From Thermoplasmatota archaeon (GTDB lineage: Archaea > Thermoplasmatota > Penumbrarchaeia > JANQNL01), in NCBI GenBank assembly GCA_028279585.1, contig JANQNL010000109.1, positions 1-49,911 of the forward strand: a DNA stretch of 49,911 nucleotides, read 5' to 3'. A program made the position numbers and the translations under genes. The notes beneath the pieces were generated by a model that was given only the letters and a program-made list of their open reading frames with translations, was not told the DNA's origin and searched no databases. Positions 25,879 to 33,731 of this stretch are shown in pieces (within the stretch, counting starts at the first letter, position 1; each line of letters begins with the position of its first letter).

Positions 25879-26895
25879 ATGCCGCAGGAAGATGAAGATG
25901 CCCCCGCGGACGAGGGCGTCAAGATCAACCTCATCTCCCGCGAAACGCTTGCGGAGATGGACACTGCCCAAAGGATACGTTTCATTGTGGACCAGATCAA
26001 GATGGGCAAGGTCCTCGTCCTCGAGCGAGGCCTCACTGCACAGGAGGAGATGGAGCTCATCCGAACCACCATGGAAGAGATCGATCATGAGTCCTTCATC
26101 GGTGTGGAGACCCCAGGCTTCTCCATCGACCTGAAACGTCGTGGTTTCCTCGATAGGCTATTTGGCAGACAGGAGCCCCCGCGTATGATGGTCGTCGGTC
26201 CTGCGCATCTTCTCCAGACCATCCACAAGGACGGTAAGGTCATCGAGGCGTCCATCGTCAGCAAGTCCAGCAGTGGCGAGGTAACGATGGAGCCTATGCA
26301 TCCGGTTGCAGAAGAGCTTGATGAGGACCCAGGACCTCCGGAGGATGCTCCACCAGAGAAAGAGACCCCTGAAGGTGAATCCTCGGACGACGAGGCAACA
26401 GAAGAGGAAGCTTCGGAGGAACCATCTTCAGAGGATGGACCTGAGACCTCTGAGGAACCTACAGAAGCTGAGGACGAACCCAAGGAGGAACCAGCCGAGG
26501 ACGAGGAAAGCGGTGAAGAATTGGTTGAAGAGGAGGTCCCAGCGACCCCACCGCCACCAACACCCCCGCCTCCAGAGCCTGCATCCCCTCCACCTTCCCC
26601 CGAACCCACTTCTCCCCCAGAGGAACCGCCCAAGGCAGAGACCTTGAGCGACATCGTGGAGAACAATCCTCCACCAGAGGACCAACCCAAAGTAGGGTTC
26701 ATCAGGGACCAGGAAGCATCGGACCAGCCTGTGGAGCTTAACAGGCCGGATGCTGACTCGAAGTTCTTCAGGGAGAAACAGAAACCTGGATTCCGCTACA
26801 GGCGGCTCAAGGAGATGCCTCCACCACCTCCAGCTCCAGACACACCAGAGGAAGAGGGTGAGGAGCAACCACCAGAAGAAGGAGGTGAGGAGTAA
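25879..26895 (+). CDS. DUF2073-family protein with long acidic/proline-rich tail
   Basis: 338 residues. Residues about 13-140 match the archaeal DUF2073 domain (VKINLISRETLAEMDTAQRI, KVLVLERGLTAQEEMELIRT, a VVGPAHLLQTIHKDGK close). From about residue 150 to 260 the chain is almost only Glu, Asp, Pro and Ser, with repeated Pro clusters, then a mixed tail. Such a long low-complexity extension is not typical of the family and is probably disordered. It lies 4 bases after the Era-like GTPase and overlaps the Zn-ribbon gene by one base. Molecular role unknown; probably works with the GTPase. Confidence 0.85.
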   Translation: MPQEDEDAPADEGVKINLISRETLAEMDTAQRIRFIVDQIKMGKVLVLERGLTAQEEMELIRTTMEEIDHESFIGVETPGFSIDLKRRGFLDRLFGRQEPPRMMVVGPAHLLQTIHKDGKVIEASIVSKSSSGEVTMEPMHPVAEELDEDPGPPEDAPPEKETPEGESSDDEATEEEASEEPSSEDGPETSEEPTEAEDEPKEEPAEDEESGEELVEEEVPATPPPPTPPPPEPASPPPSPEPTSPPEEPPKAETLSDIVENNPPPEDQPKVGFIRDQEASDQPVELNRPDADSKFFREKQKPGFRYRRLKEMPPPPPAPDTPEEEGEEQPPEEGGEE

Positions 26896-27677
26896 TGCCA
26901 CACCAGTGTCTAAAGTGCGGAGTGATCATCGAATCAGGTTCCCCTGAACTTCTCAAGGGATGCTCCAATTGCGGGGGAAAGAAGTTCTTCTATATCTCAA
27001 AGCCAGTCTCCGACCAACGCCGCGAACAGATGAGCGAGGAGCTCAGGGCCAAGACCGACAAGGACGTACGTGCTTATGTCCAGAAGATGGCTGGCCGCCT
27101 GGAGCAAGAGGACATCGAGCGGATGACCCAGGAAGGCGAGGTCATGGACGAGGGCGATGGCTGGTTCAGGTTCAAACCTCCATCTGACCGGTCCAGGGTG
27201 GACAAGCTAATCGACGATGCCCCAACAGCCCGCGACAAACCCACAGAGCGTAAACCAAAGGGTCGGCACGGTCGGAACAAACCCAAGGGTCGTGACAAGG
27301 AGCCCAAGCAGGTGGACGTCGAGGACATGGGTGCAGAGATCGAGAAGATGGTCTCCGAGATGACCGGCGAGGAACCCAAGGTTCATGAGCCTGAAGATGA
27401 ACCGGATACTGAACCAGAGAAGCGCCTCAAGGAGGGCACCGAGCTCGAGACCATCAAGGAGGTCAAGGGCACTCGGACCAAGCCCAAGGGTCACAAGCCG
27501 AAGATCAAAGGACCTGCGAGCATCCAGATGAAGGAAAAGGGAGTCTACGAGATAGACCTGGACAAACTTTTGGACGACAGCCCGGTCATCGTTGACCAGG
27601 ACGGGACGTATCTCATCCACCTCCCTTCGTTGTTGAAGACCTCGCAGTACAAGGAAAAGAAGAGGAAGCGCAGGTAA
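26895..27677 (+). CDS. Zn-ribbon protein of the Era-like GTPase cluster
   Basis: 260 residues. The N-terminal zinc ribbon (HQCLKCG ... GCSNCGGKKFFYIS, Cys at about 5, 8, 23, 26) is followed by a helical acidic segment and a Lys/Pro/Arg-rich linker (about 100-215). A short conserved C-terminus follows (GVYEIDLDKLLDDSPVIVDQ, DGTYLIHLPSLL). This is the euryarchaeal Zn-ribbon family usually found with DUF2073. The basic linker suggests RNA or DNA contact. The start overlaps the stop of the DUF2073 gene (TAATG), so translation is coupled. Confidence 0.85.
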   Translation: MPHQCLKCGVIIESGSPELLKGCSNCGGKKFFYISKPVSDQRREQMSEELRAKTDKDVRAYVQKMAGRLEQEDIERMTQEGEVMDEGDGWFRFKPPSDRSRVDKLIDDAPTARDKPTERKPKGRHGRNKPKGRDKEPKQVDVEDMGAEIEKMVSEMTGEEPKVHEPEDEPDTEPEKRLKEGTELETIKEVKGTRTKPKGHKPKIKGPASIQMKEKGVYEIDLDKLLDDSPVIVDQDGTYLIHLPSLLKTSQYKEKKRKRR

Positions 27678-27696
27678 TGGTCCAGCGCTAGAAAGC

Positions 27697-27706
27697 CTTT
27701 AATATC
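27697..27706 (+). promoter_or_regulatory. TATA box of the half-TBP gene
   Basis: TTTAATATCC, about 58 bases upstream of the ATG at 27760; transcription would start near 27727. The ATG is preceded by GGGGGTG. Confidence 0.45.
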
Positions 27707-27759
27707 CTCAACCTAATCCGAAAGACCAGACGACCGCAATTTAAAGCGGGGGTGCGACC

Positions 27760-28110
27760 ATGGAGATCACCATCGAGAACATCATTGCATCGACAAACCT
27801 CAACACTGAGGTGGACCTTGAGAAAGTATCCAAGGCCATTGATGAGATAAGCTACGATCCAGACATGTTCCCGGGTGCTGTCTATAGGATGGAAGAACCC
27901 CACGTGGCAGTCGTTATCTTCGACAGCGGCAGGGTCATGTGCACCAACGCCCGCTCCGTCGAAGATGTGAAGACCGCCTTCGAGACCCTCATCGGCCTTC
28001 TGAAGAAGAAGGACCTGATAAAGATCCAGTTCGTCTGCCCCAACTGCGGTGCATACCTGGAAGAGGGCGACAAGAAGTGTCCGGAGTGCGGCGAGATCCT
28101 GAAGAAGTAA
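27760..28110 (+). CDS. Single-repeat TBP-like protein with C-terminal zinc ribbon
   Basis: 116 residues. Residues 1-82 match one half of the TATA-binding protein saddle: ITIENIIASTNLNTEVDLEK, YDPDMFPGAVYRMEEPHVAV and VVIFDSGRVMCTNARSVEDV. Phe37 and Phe54 fall where TBP inserts phenylalanines into the TATA box. Normal archaeal TBP is about 180 residues with two such repeats; here the second repeat is absent. In its place is a zinc ribbon (CPNCGAYLEEGDKKCPECG, Cys93, 96, 107, 110). A working saddle would need a homodimer. Whether a full-length TBP also exists lies outside this window. Confidence 0.9.
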   Translation: MEITIENIIASTNLNTEVDLEKVSKAIDEISYDPDMFPGAVYRMEEPHVAVVIFDSGRVMCTNARSVEDVKTAFETLIGLLKKKDLIKIQFVCPNCGAYLEEGDKKCPECGEILKK

Positions 28111-28144
28111 TTACTCATGCAGACCATCAGGTTTAGCGTACAGC

Positions 28145-29119
28145 ATGTACACAGGCGATAAGATGTCCGAGGACAGAGGCATAGGTTCCATGGCTGGGCT
28201 CACGCTCATGGAGGTGAAGTGCCTTGAGGCCATACACCTTCATGGCAGCCAGAGGGCCGCCTCCAGGTCCCTTGGCATCGGTGTTGCAGCGTTCCATCGG
28301 CATCTCAAAGCGGCAGAGGAACGAACTGGCCTGAAGCTGACACGTGCTCACGCTAACTCCACAGGGCTGACCTGGGTGGGAAAAACACTGGTCGGGATGA
28401 TGGACCCCTCGCCACTTTTCACAGAGAACCTTGAAGCGGATGTTTCGGAGCATCATGATGGGATGGAGGTCGTCAGGATCGGCGTGACGAACGTGTCACG
28501 GGACAGGGCTTTCCACGCACTGTCTGGAATGAAAAGCTCCTCTGCCTTGGTCAACGTCATCGTAGCAGATGACCACCTGAACCTGCAGATGCTCACAAAG
28601 GGCCTGCTTGACGGGGTTGTTCTTGACGATCCCTCGGTTTTGACCCGTGCTGTAGGGACGGTCTTCGACGAGCTTTCTGCCAATGCTTCCGTTGTCTTCA
28701 CAGACGAGCTTGTCTATATAGACCGGGGAAGGGAGCATATGCTGTCCGGACTGGGGCCTGAAAGGATGGGATATAGATACCTCCAGATGAACAATATCAA
28801 GTACTCTATCGCAGGAAAGGCCTTCGACATGGACACGCTGTTCGGCTCGGGTAAAAGCTTCTTCATCAATAGGACGCTGTTCGAATCTGTGGTCTCGCGC
28901 GGTGCACCTTTCTCTGATGCTTTGAAAGATGTGGACGAGATCCCAGCTGGGATGCTTGCGCACACTGTAACTGCCGCATTCTATCCTGCACGTTGTTTGT
29001 TAATGCATATAGAGCTCCGGCTCAGCCCAGAGATGTATGTCGACATGGCCTCCATCCGAAGCACTCATCAGTTCCTCTTCGATGCTCTGATCGAAAGGAT
29101 GAGGGCACTGGGCCAGTAA
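28145..29119 (+). CDS. LysR/ModE-like winged-helix regulator
   Basis: 324 residues. Residues about 18-70 form a winged helix of the LysR/ModE type (TLMEVKCLEAIHLHGSQRAA, then SLGIGVAAFHRHLKAAEERT as recognition helix). The remaining about 240 residues alternate strands and helices as in a periplasmic-binding-type ligand domain (VVRIGVTNVSRDRAFHAL, GLLDGVVLDDP, ASVVFTDELVYIDRG). The ligand is unknown; molybdate, tungstate or a small anion are family precedents. Start at ATG 28145; ATG 28163 is an alternative. It sits alone between the half-TBP gene and top6B. Confidence 0.75.
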   Translation: MYTGDKMSEDRGIGSMAGLTLMEVKCLEAIHLHGSQRAASRSLGIGVAAFHRHLKAAEERTGLKLTRAHANSTGLTWVGKTLVGMMDPSPLFTENLEADVSEHHDGMEVVRIGVTNVSRDRAFHALSGMKSSSALVNVIVADDHLNLQMLTKGLLDGVVLDDPSVLTRAVGTVFDELSANASVVFTDELVYIDRGREHMLSGLGPERMGYRYLQMNNIKYSIAGKAFDMDTLFGSGKSFFINRTLFESVVSRGAPFSDALKDVDEIPAGMLAHTVTAAFYPARCLLMHIELRLSPEMYVDMASIRSTHQFLFDALIERMRALGQ

Positions 29120-29174
29120 TGGCCAGTATCCAAAATCTATTTTTAGGACCACCCTGATATCTGGTCGTTCCCTC

Positions 29175-29190
29175 TATAAATATTTATATA
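29175..29190 (+). promoter_or_regulatory. TATA box of the top6B-top6A operon
   Basis: TATAAATATTTATATA, a strong AT tract about 50 bases before the top6B ATG, with AGGAGAG at 29222-29228 as ribosome site. Confidence 0.65.
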
Positions 29191-29234
29191 TCTAAAATAG
29201 AAGGAATGACCTGGACCTTCCAGGAGAGATACCC

Positions 29235-31109
29235 ATGGCCGCACCCATCGCAGAAGAACTCGCAAAGAAACAGAAGGAGATATCAGTAGCGGAGTTCTTC
29301 GAAAAGAACAAACACATCCTTGGATTCGACTCACAGACCAGGGCAGTCCTCACAGCCGTCAAAGAAGGTGTGGACAACTCCCTGGATGCATGCGAGGAGG
29401 CCGGTATCCTTCCCGAGGTTAAGGTCACCGTGAACAAAGGTCCATCGGATGACTCCCTTGTGGTCACGATAGAGGATAACGGTCCCGGGCTTACCAAGAA
29501 GGTCGCCCCGAACGTGTTCGGACGATTGCTCTATGGTTCAAGGTTCCATGCCATAAGGCAGTCTCGAGGTCAGCAGGGTATCGGTATCTCTGCGGCAGTC
29601 ATGTATGGTCAGCTGAGCACTGGTCATCCTGCACATATCATATCCAAGATCGACGAGGACCAGCCTGCGTTCGAGATGTTCGTGGGTTTGGACACCAAAA
29701 AGAACCAGCCTGTGGTCAAGCGCTCCCAGGTGATCCTCTGGGACGAGAAGGAGCATGGGACCAAGGTGTCCATCGATATGGTAGGCAAGTACAAGCGTGG
29801 CCACGGTTCGATCATCGAGTACATCCGTGCGACCGCGATCGTGAACCCGCACGCACGCTTTGTGTTGAACGAGCCAGATGGTACACACAACCTCTTTGAG
29901 CGGGCAACCGACGAGATGCCCACAAAGACCCGTGAGATCAAACCCCACCCCGAGGGTATCGAGCTCGGAACGCTCCTGAAGATGGCCGAGCACACTGACA
30001 CTTACAAGTTCACTTCTTTCCTTGTCAATGAGTTCTCCCGTGTCTCGTATCGCACGGCCAAGGAGATCTGCCAGGTGGCTGAGGTCCCAGCGGACATGCG
30101 GCCAAAGAACCTGACCACCGCCCAGGCCAAGGCAGTTCTGGATGCCATCAAGAAGGTCAAGATAATGGCCCCCCCCACAGACTGTCTTTCCCCCATCGGT
30201 GATATGCTTATCAAGAAGGGTCTGAAAAAGGAGATCGACTCCAAGTTCTGCTATACAGTGACCCGAGAGCCCAAGGTCTTTGCAGGAACTCCGTTCCAGG
30301 TCGAGGCAGGCCTGGTGTATGGTGGGGACCTAGCCAAGGACGATCAGGTCAAGATCCTGCGCTTTGCCAATCGCGTTCCGTTGCTGTTCCAGCAGGGTGG
30401 ATGCGTCGTGACCAAGGCCATAGAGGGGATGAACTGGAGACAGTATGGTTTCGACCAGCCAGGAAGTAAAGGTATTCCGAAAGGGCCTGCAATGATCCTA
30501 GTGCACGTTGCCTCCACCAATGTTCCTTTCACCTCCGAGTCCAAGGAGGCCATTTCCGATGTGGATGAGATCTACTCTGAGGTCCAGAACGCACTCAAGG
30601 AATGCTCCAGGCGCTTGAAGACACACATCAATAAAAAGGCCAGGCTCGAGAAGGTCAAGGACAAGTTCGAGATCATCCAGGACGTTATTCCGAGCATTGC
30701 GGAGAAGTCCGCCGACATGCTTGGAAAGCCCGTGCCAGACATCACCCCCGTGGTCACCAAGATAATGAACATAGTCTACATCGACTCTGCCATCGCTTAT
30801 GAGGTGGTAGGTAAGGGTGAGGAGAAGCAGACAACGACCAAGGTCAAGATCCTTGTTAACAATTACACGCCAAAGAAGCGGGACCTACATCTGTTCTGCA
30901 AGGTCCCTGAAGCCATGATAACACTGACCGAACCACCACCCGACAAGATCGAGGACGGGCTCATCAGCTGGAAGCTGAAGAACCTCGAGTCGTCTAAGAC
31001 CCAGGAGATAACGTTCAACATCCTGGGCCTGGACAAGGGCGACTTCGACGACTGCGACCTGTTCTACAAGAAGGTCCCGGGTGAGATAATAGGAGCTGAC
31101 CCTATCTGA
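29235..31109 (+). CDS. top6B: DNA topoisomerase VI subunit B
   Basis: 624 residues, slightly above the usual 530-620. GHKL ATP-binding motifs: [14 protein letters not shown] (about 44-57), DNGPGLTK (81-88), [10 protein letters not shown] (111-120) and a later GTKVSI. A helix-two-turn-helix and transducer domain with the conserved switch lysine follow, then a C-terminal Ig-like extension ([20 protein letters not shown]). It dimerises on ATP and drives strand passage with subunit A, relaxing positive supercoils and decatenating. The subunit A gene follows directly, as in nearly all archaea. Confidence 0.96.
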   Translation: MAAPIAEELAKKQKEISVAEFFEKNKHILGFDSQTRAVLTAVKEGVDNSLDACEEAGILPEVKVTVNKGPSDDSLVVTIEDNGPGLTKKVAPNVFGRLLYGSRFHAIRQSRGQQGIGISAAVMYGQLSTGHPAHIISKIDEDQPAFEMFVGLDTKKNQPVVKRSQVILWDEKEHGTKVSIDMVGKYKRGHGSIIEYIRATAIVNPHARFVLNEPDGTHNLFERATDEMPTKTREIKPHPEGIELGTLLKMAEHTDTYKFTSFLVNEFSRVSYRTAKEICQVAEVPADMRPKNLTTAQAKAVLDAIKKVKIMAPPTDCLSPIGDMLIKKGLKKEIDSKFCYTVTREPKVFAGTPFQVEAGLVYGGDLAKDDQVKILRFANRVPLLFQQGGCVVTKAIEGMNWRQYGFDQPGSKGIPKGPAMILVHVASTNVPFTSESKEAISDVDEIYSEVQNALKECSRRLKTHINKKARLEKVKDKFEIIQDVIPSIAEKSADMLGKPVPDITPVVTKIMNIVYIDSAIAYEVVGKGEEKQTTTKVKILVNNYTPKKRDLHLFCKVPEAMITLTEPPPDKIEDGLISWKLKNLESSKTQEITFNILGLDKGDFDDCDLFYKKVPGEIIGADPI

Positions 31110-31122
31110 AGGAGGAGTGATG

Positions 31123-32232
31123 ATGACCAAGAGCAAGGAACAGAAGGATAGGGAAGCAAAGACCATCGAAGAGCTTCGCAAGATAGCCACTAGGATGTAC
31201 AACGACCTTGACACTGGCGAGATCCCAACGATGCAATTACCTTCCAGGACCAAGTCCAACATCGTTTTCGACCAGTCTCACCAGGTATGGAAATATGGCC
31301 TGGACCAGGTGACCCGCTCTGCAAAGGACCTGGGTTCAGCCTATGGTATCCTACGCGCCATATATACCGTGGATTTCATCGAGGAGATGATAAAGTCCTC
31401 CAAGACCTCCACATTGAGGGAGATGTACTATATCTCCGAAGGCTGGGAGAAAGCTAAGTTCTCGTCCCAGGACGACTCCAACAAGCTCGCAGAGGACCTG
31501 GAGATCATCACTCGCTCGCTACGGGAGGACTTCAAGCTCAGGCCTGAAGAGGACGGCGCCAGGGTCATAGGCAACCTCACGCTCGAGGAGAAGAACAGAA
31601 AGGGCCAGAAGAAGAAGATCAACTGCCGCGACGACGTGGGCGACTCAGGCTACGGGATACCTTATAATGTGGAGAAGGAGAAGATCACGTTCAAGAACGT
31701 CGACGCGGACTTCATCATAGCCATAGAGACAGGCGGTATGTTCGACAGGCTGGTAGAGAACGGCTTTGACGAAAGCCACAGAGCGGTGCTCGTCCATCTC
31801 AAGGGTCAGCCGGCAAGGTCCACAAGACGCTTCATGAAGCGCTTGAACCAGGAGATGAACCTGCCAGTCGTGGTCTTCACTGATGGAGACCCCTGGTCCT
31901 TCCGAATCTTCGCATCTGTCGCATACGGTGCGATCAAGACAGCCCACATCTCGGAATACCTGGCGACACCGACGGCGCGGTATCTTGGTATCACACCGTC
32001 TGATATCATCAACTACGATCTGCCGTCGGACAAGCTCACGGACCAGGACGTTAACGCGCTCAAGTCCGAGCTTACCGATCCTCGGTTCGGGGACTCGGAG
32101 TGGCAGGGTGAGATTCAGCTACAGCTGGAGATCAAGAAGAAGTCAGAACAGCAGGCGCTTGCCAAGTATGGTTTGGACTTCGTGACGGACACTTATCTGC
32201 CAGAGAAGCTACAGGAAATGCAGATCATTTGA
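31123..32232 (+). CDS. top6A: DNA topoisomerase VI subunit A (Spo11 homologue)
   Basis: About 369 residues. The catalytic tyrosine is in STLREMYYISEGW (Tyr102 or 103) within the 5Y-CAP winged helix. Toprim metal ligands are Glu in ADFIIAIETGGMFD and the Asp pair in VVVFTDGDPWSFRI. It makes the paired DNA cuts with 2-base overhangs. Three candidate starts (GTG 31117, ATG 31120, ATG 31123) follow GGAGG at 31111-31115; 31123 has the best spacing. The last codons include AGATCAT, which is mirrored 120 bases downstream in the inverted repeat element. Confidence 0.96.
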   Translation: MTKSKEQKDREAKTIEELRKIATRMYNDLDTGEIPTMQLPSRTKSNIVFDQSHQVWKYGLDQVTRSAKDLGSAYGILRAIYTVDFIEEMIKSSKTSTLREMYYISEGWEKAKFSSQDDSNKLAEDLEIITRSLREDFKLRPEEDGARVIGNLTLEEKNRKGQKKKINCRDDVGDSGYGIPYNVEKEKITFKNVDADFIIAIETGGMFDRLVENGFDESHRAVLVHLKGQPARSTRRFMKRLNQEMNLPVVVFTDGDPWSFRIFASVAYGAIKTAHISEYLATPTARYLGITPSDIINYDLPSDKLTDQDVNALKSELTDPRFGDSEWQGEIQLQLEIKKKSEQQALAKYGLDFVTDTYLPEKLQEMQII

Positions 32233-32349
32233 AGCGAAGCACTTTCCAAGTACTTTGGTGATGAGAAATCATCCAAAGCGGTTTTAGCGACAGCCCTGAA
32301 GCTTTGGATGACCTTTCTTTGCTTGGAAAGTGCAAGCGAAGGATGATCT
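32222..32349 (+). repeat. Nested inverted repeat with competing hairpins (element 4) after top6A
   Basis: Outer AGATCAT 32222-32228 (inside top6A) with ATGATCT 32343-32349; GCACTTTCCAAG 32239-32250 with CTTGGAAAGTGC 32322-32333 (12/12); TCATCCAAAGC 32269-32279 with GCTTTGGATGA 32301-32311 (11/11). The left inner arm can instead pair backwards: GATGA 32260-32264 with TCATC 32269-32273 around a GAAA tetraloop. The two inner structures exclude each other, as in an attenuator or switch. It precedes the M20 hydrolase gene by about 70 bases. Confidence 0.75.
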
Positions 32350-32417
32350 TTGAACGAATCGTCCATCATCCATTCTTGACCATCACCTTCATTACTACCC
32401 TCCCCCATCCCTCACAG

Positions 32418-33728
32418 ATGGCCGACGACCTTGTACCCCCCCATAAGGAGACACGCGATCTCCTCAAGCTCCAACTCCTGCGCCGCGAGTTCCACGAGTA
32501 TCCTGAGCCCATGTGGGCAGAGTTCTGGACCACCTACAGGATCATCCAGGAACTCCAGGAGCTCGAGGAATGGGACATCTACTACGGCATCGACATCTAC
32601 CCGAAGAAGGAGTATCGCAACAACCTTCCAGAAGAGGAGGTCATGGAGCATTACTACGAGCATGCCAAGACCCACTACGGGATAGGCAAGATCGAGGGGA
32701 TGCACGGGGGATACACTGGCGTCATCGCCCACCTCAAGATGGGGAAGGGTGGCCCGAAGATCGGGTTCAGGTTCGACATCGACGCACTCCACCTTCACGA
32801 GAGCGAGGACCAGAACCACAAGCCCACCAGAGAGGGTTTCAGGTCAAAGAACGACAACATGCACGGATGCGGCCACGACGGCCACATCAGTATGGGCCTT
32901 GGTCTTGCCCGGCTTCTTACCAAGAAGAAAAAGAAGCTCAACGCTGACATCTATATCTACTTCCAGCCAGGAGAGGAGGGCGGCCTTGGCGGGTCCGTGT
33001 TCTCCAAACACAAGACCGTCAAGGAGCTTGATTACTTCATATCCGCACACCTTGGGCTTGTGGACACGCGCAAGATAATCTGCGGTGTCGAGTTCATGGC
33101 TTCCACCAGGTACAAGGTCACCTTCGAAGGCAAGGCAGCCCATGCAGGCGTTGCCCCCCAGGAAGGCCAGAATGCACTTCTCGCAGCCGCACAGGCAACC
33201 ACCGCGATCCATGCACTTCCAAGGCATGGGGACGGCGCCACCAGGGCCGGCGTGGGAGACTTCCATTCATACAGCCCATCCAACGTGATCTCCGAGGAAG
33301 CGACGTTCGTCCTTGAGGTCCGTGGAGAGACCATGGAGATAAATGAGGAGATGGAACGCAAGGCCTTGAACGTCATCAAGGGTGCTGCCAAGATGAACAA
33401 CGTGGGATTCCACTACAAGAACGTGGGGACCTACATCAACGCCAAGAACACCCCTGCAATGCGTAAGATGGTCAAGGACGTAGCAAAGGAGCTTGGCATC
33501 CCGTCCAAGGCGATCATCGACACACAGCTTCTCATGGGCTCCGAGGATGCGACATACCTCATGCGCGAGGTCACCAACAAGGGTGGGAAGGCCGTGTTCG
33601 TGGGGCTCGGGTGTCCAACCTACGGTGGGCATCACAGCTCTAAATTCGATTTTGACGAGGACATGATGGCCTGGGGCGTTGACATCTTCTGGGGGATGGC
33701 CCAGAGGATAGCCGGTAAGAAGAAGTGA
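32418..33728 (+). CDS. M20-family amidohydrolase, AbgA-like
   Basis: 436 residues, the length of bacterial AbgA (p-aminobenzoyl-glutamate hydrolase subunit A). LRREFHEYPEPMWAEFWTTY opening; metal sites in FDIDALHLHE, NMHGCGHDGH and FQPGEEGG; lid domain KVTFEGKAAHAGVAPQEGQN; C-terminal HHSSKFDFDED. It should be a dinuclear zinc or manganese hydrolase cleaving N-acyl or dipeptide bonds in the cytoplasm. Start ATG 32418 chosen because the upstream open frame crosses the inverted repeat. It converges on a peptide-type transporter with only 3 bases between stops, a pairing that fits peptide uptake and cleavage. Confidence 0.88.
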   Translation: MADDLVPPHKETRDLLKLQLLRREFHEYPEPMWAEFWTTYRIIQELQELEEWDIYYGIDIYPKKEYRNNLPEEEVMEHYYEHAKTHYGIGKIEGMHGGYTGVIAHLKMGKGGPKIGFRFDIDALHLHESEDQNHKPTREGFRSKNDNMHGCGHDGHISMGLGLARLLTKKKKKLNADIYIYFQPGEEGGLGGSVFSKHKTVKELDYFISAHLGLVDTRKIICGVEFMASTRYKVTFEGKAAHAGVAPQEGQNALLAAAQATTAIHALPRHGDGATRAGVGDFHSYSPSNVISEEATFVLEVRGETMEINEEMERKALNVIKGAAKMNNVGFHYKNVGTYINAKNTPAMRKMVKDVAKELGIPSKAIIDTQLLMGSEDATYLMREVTNKGGKAVFVGLGCPTYGGHHSSKFDFDEDMMAWGVDIFWGMAQRIAGKKK

Positions 33729-33731
33729 ACT

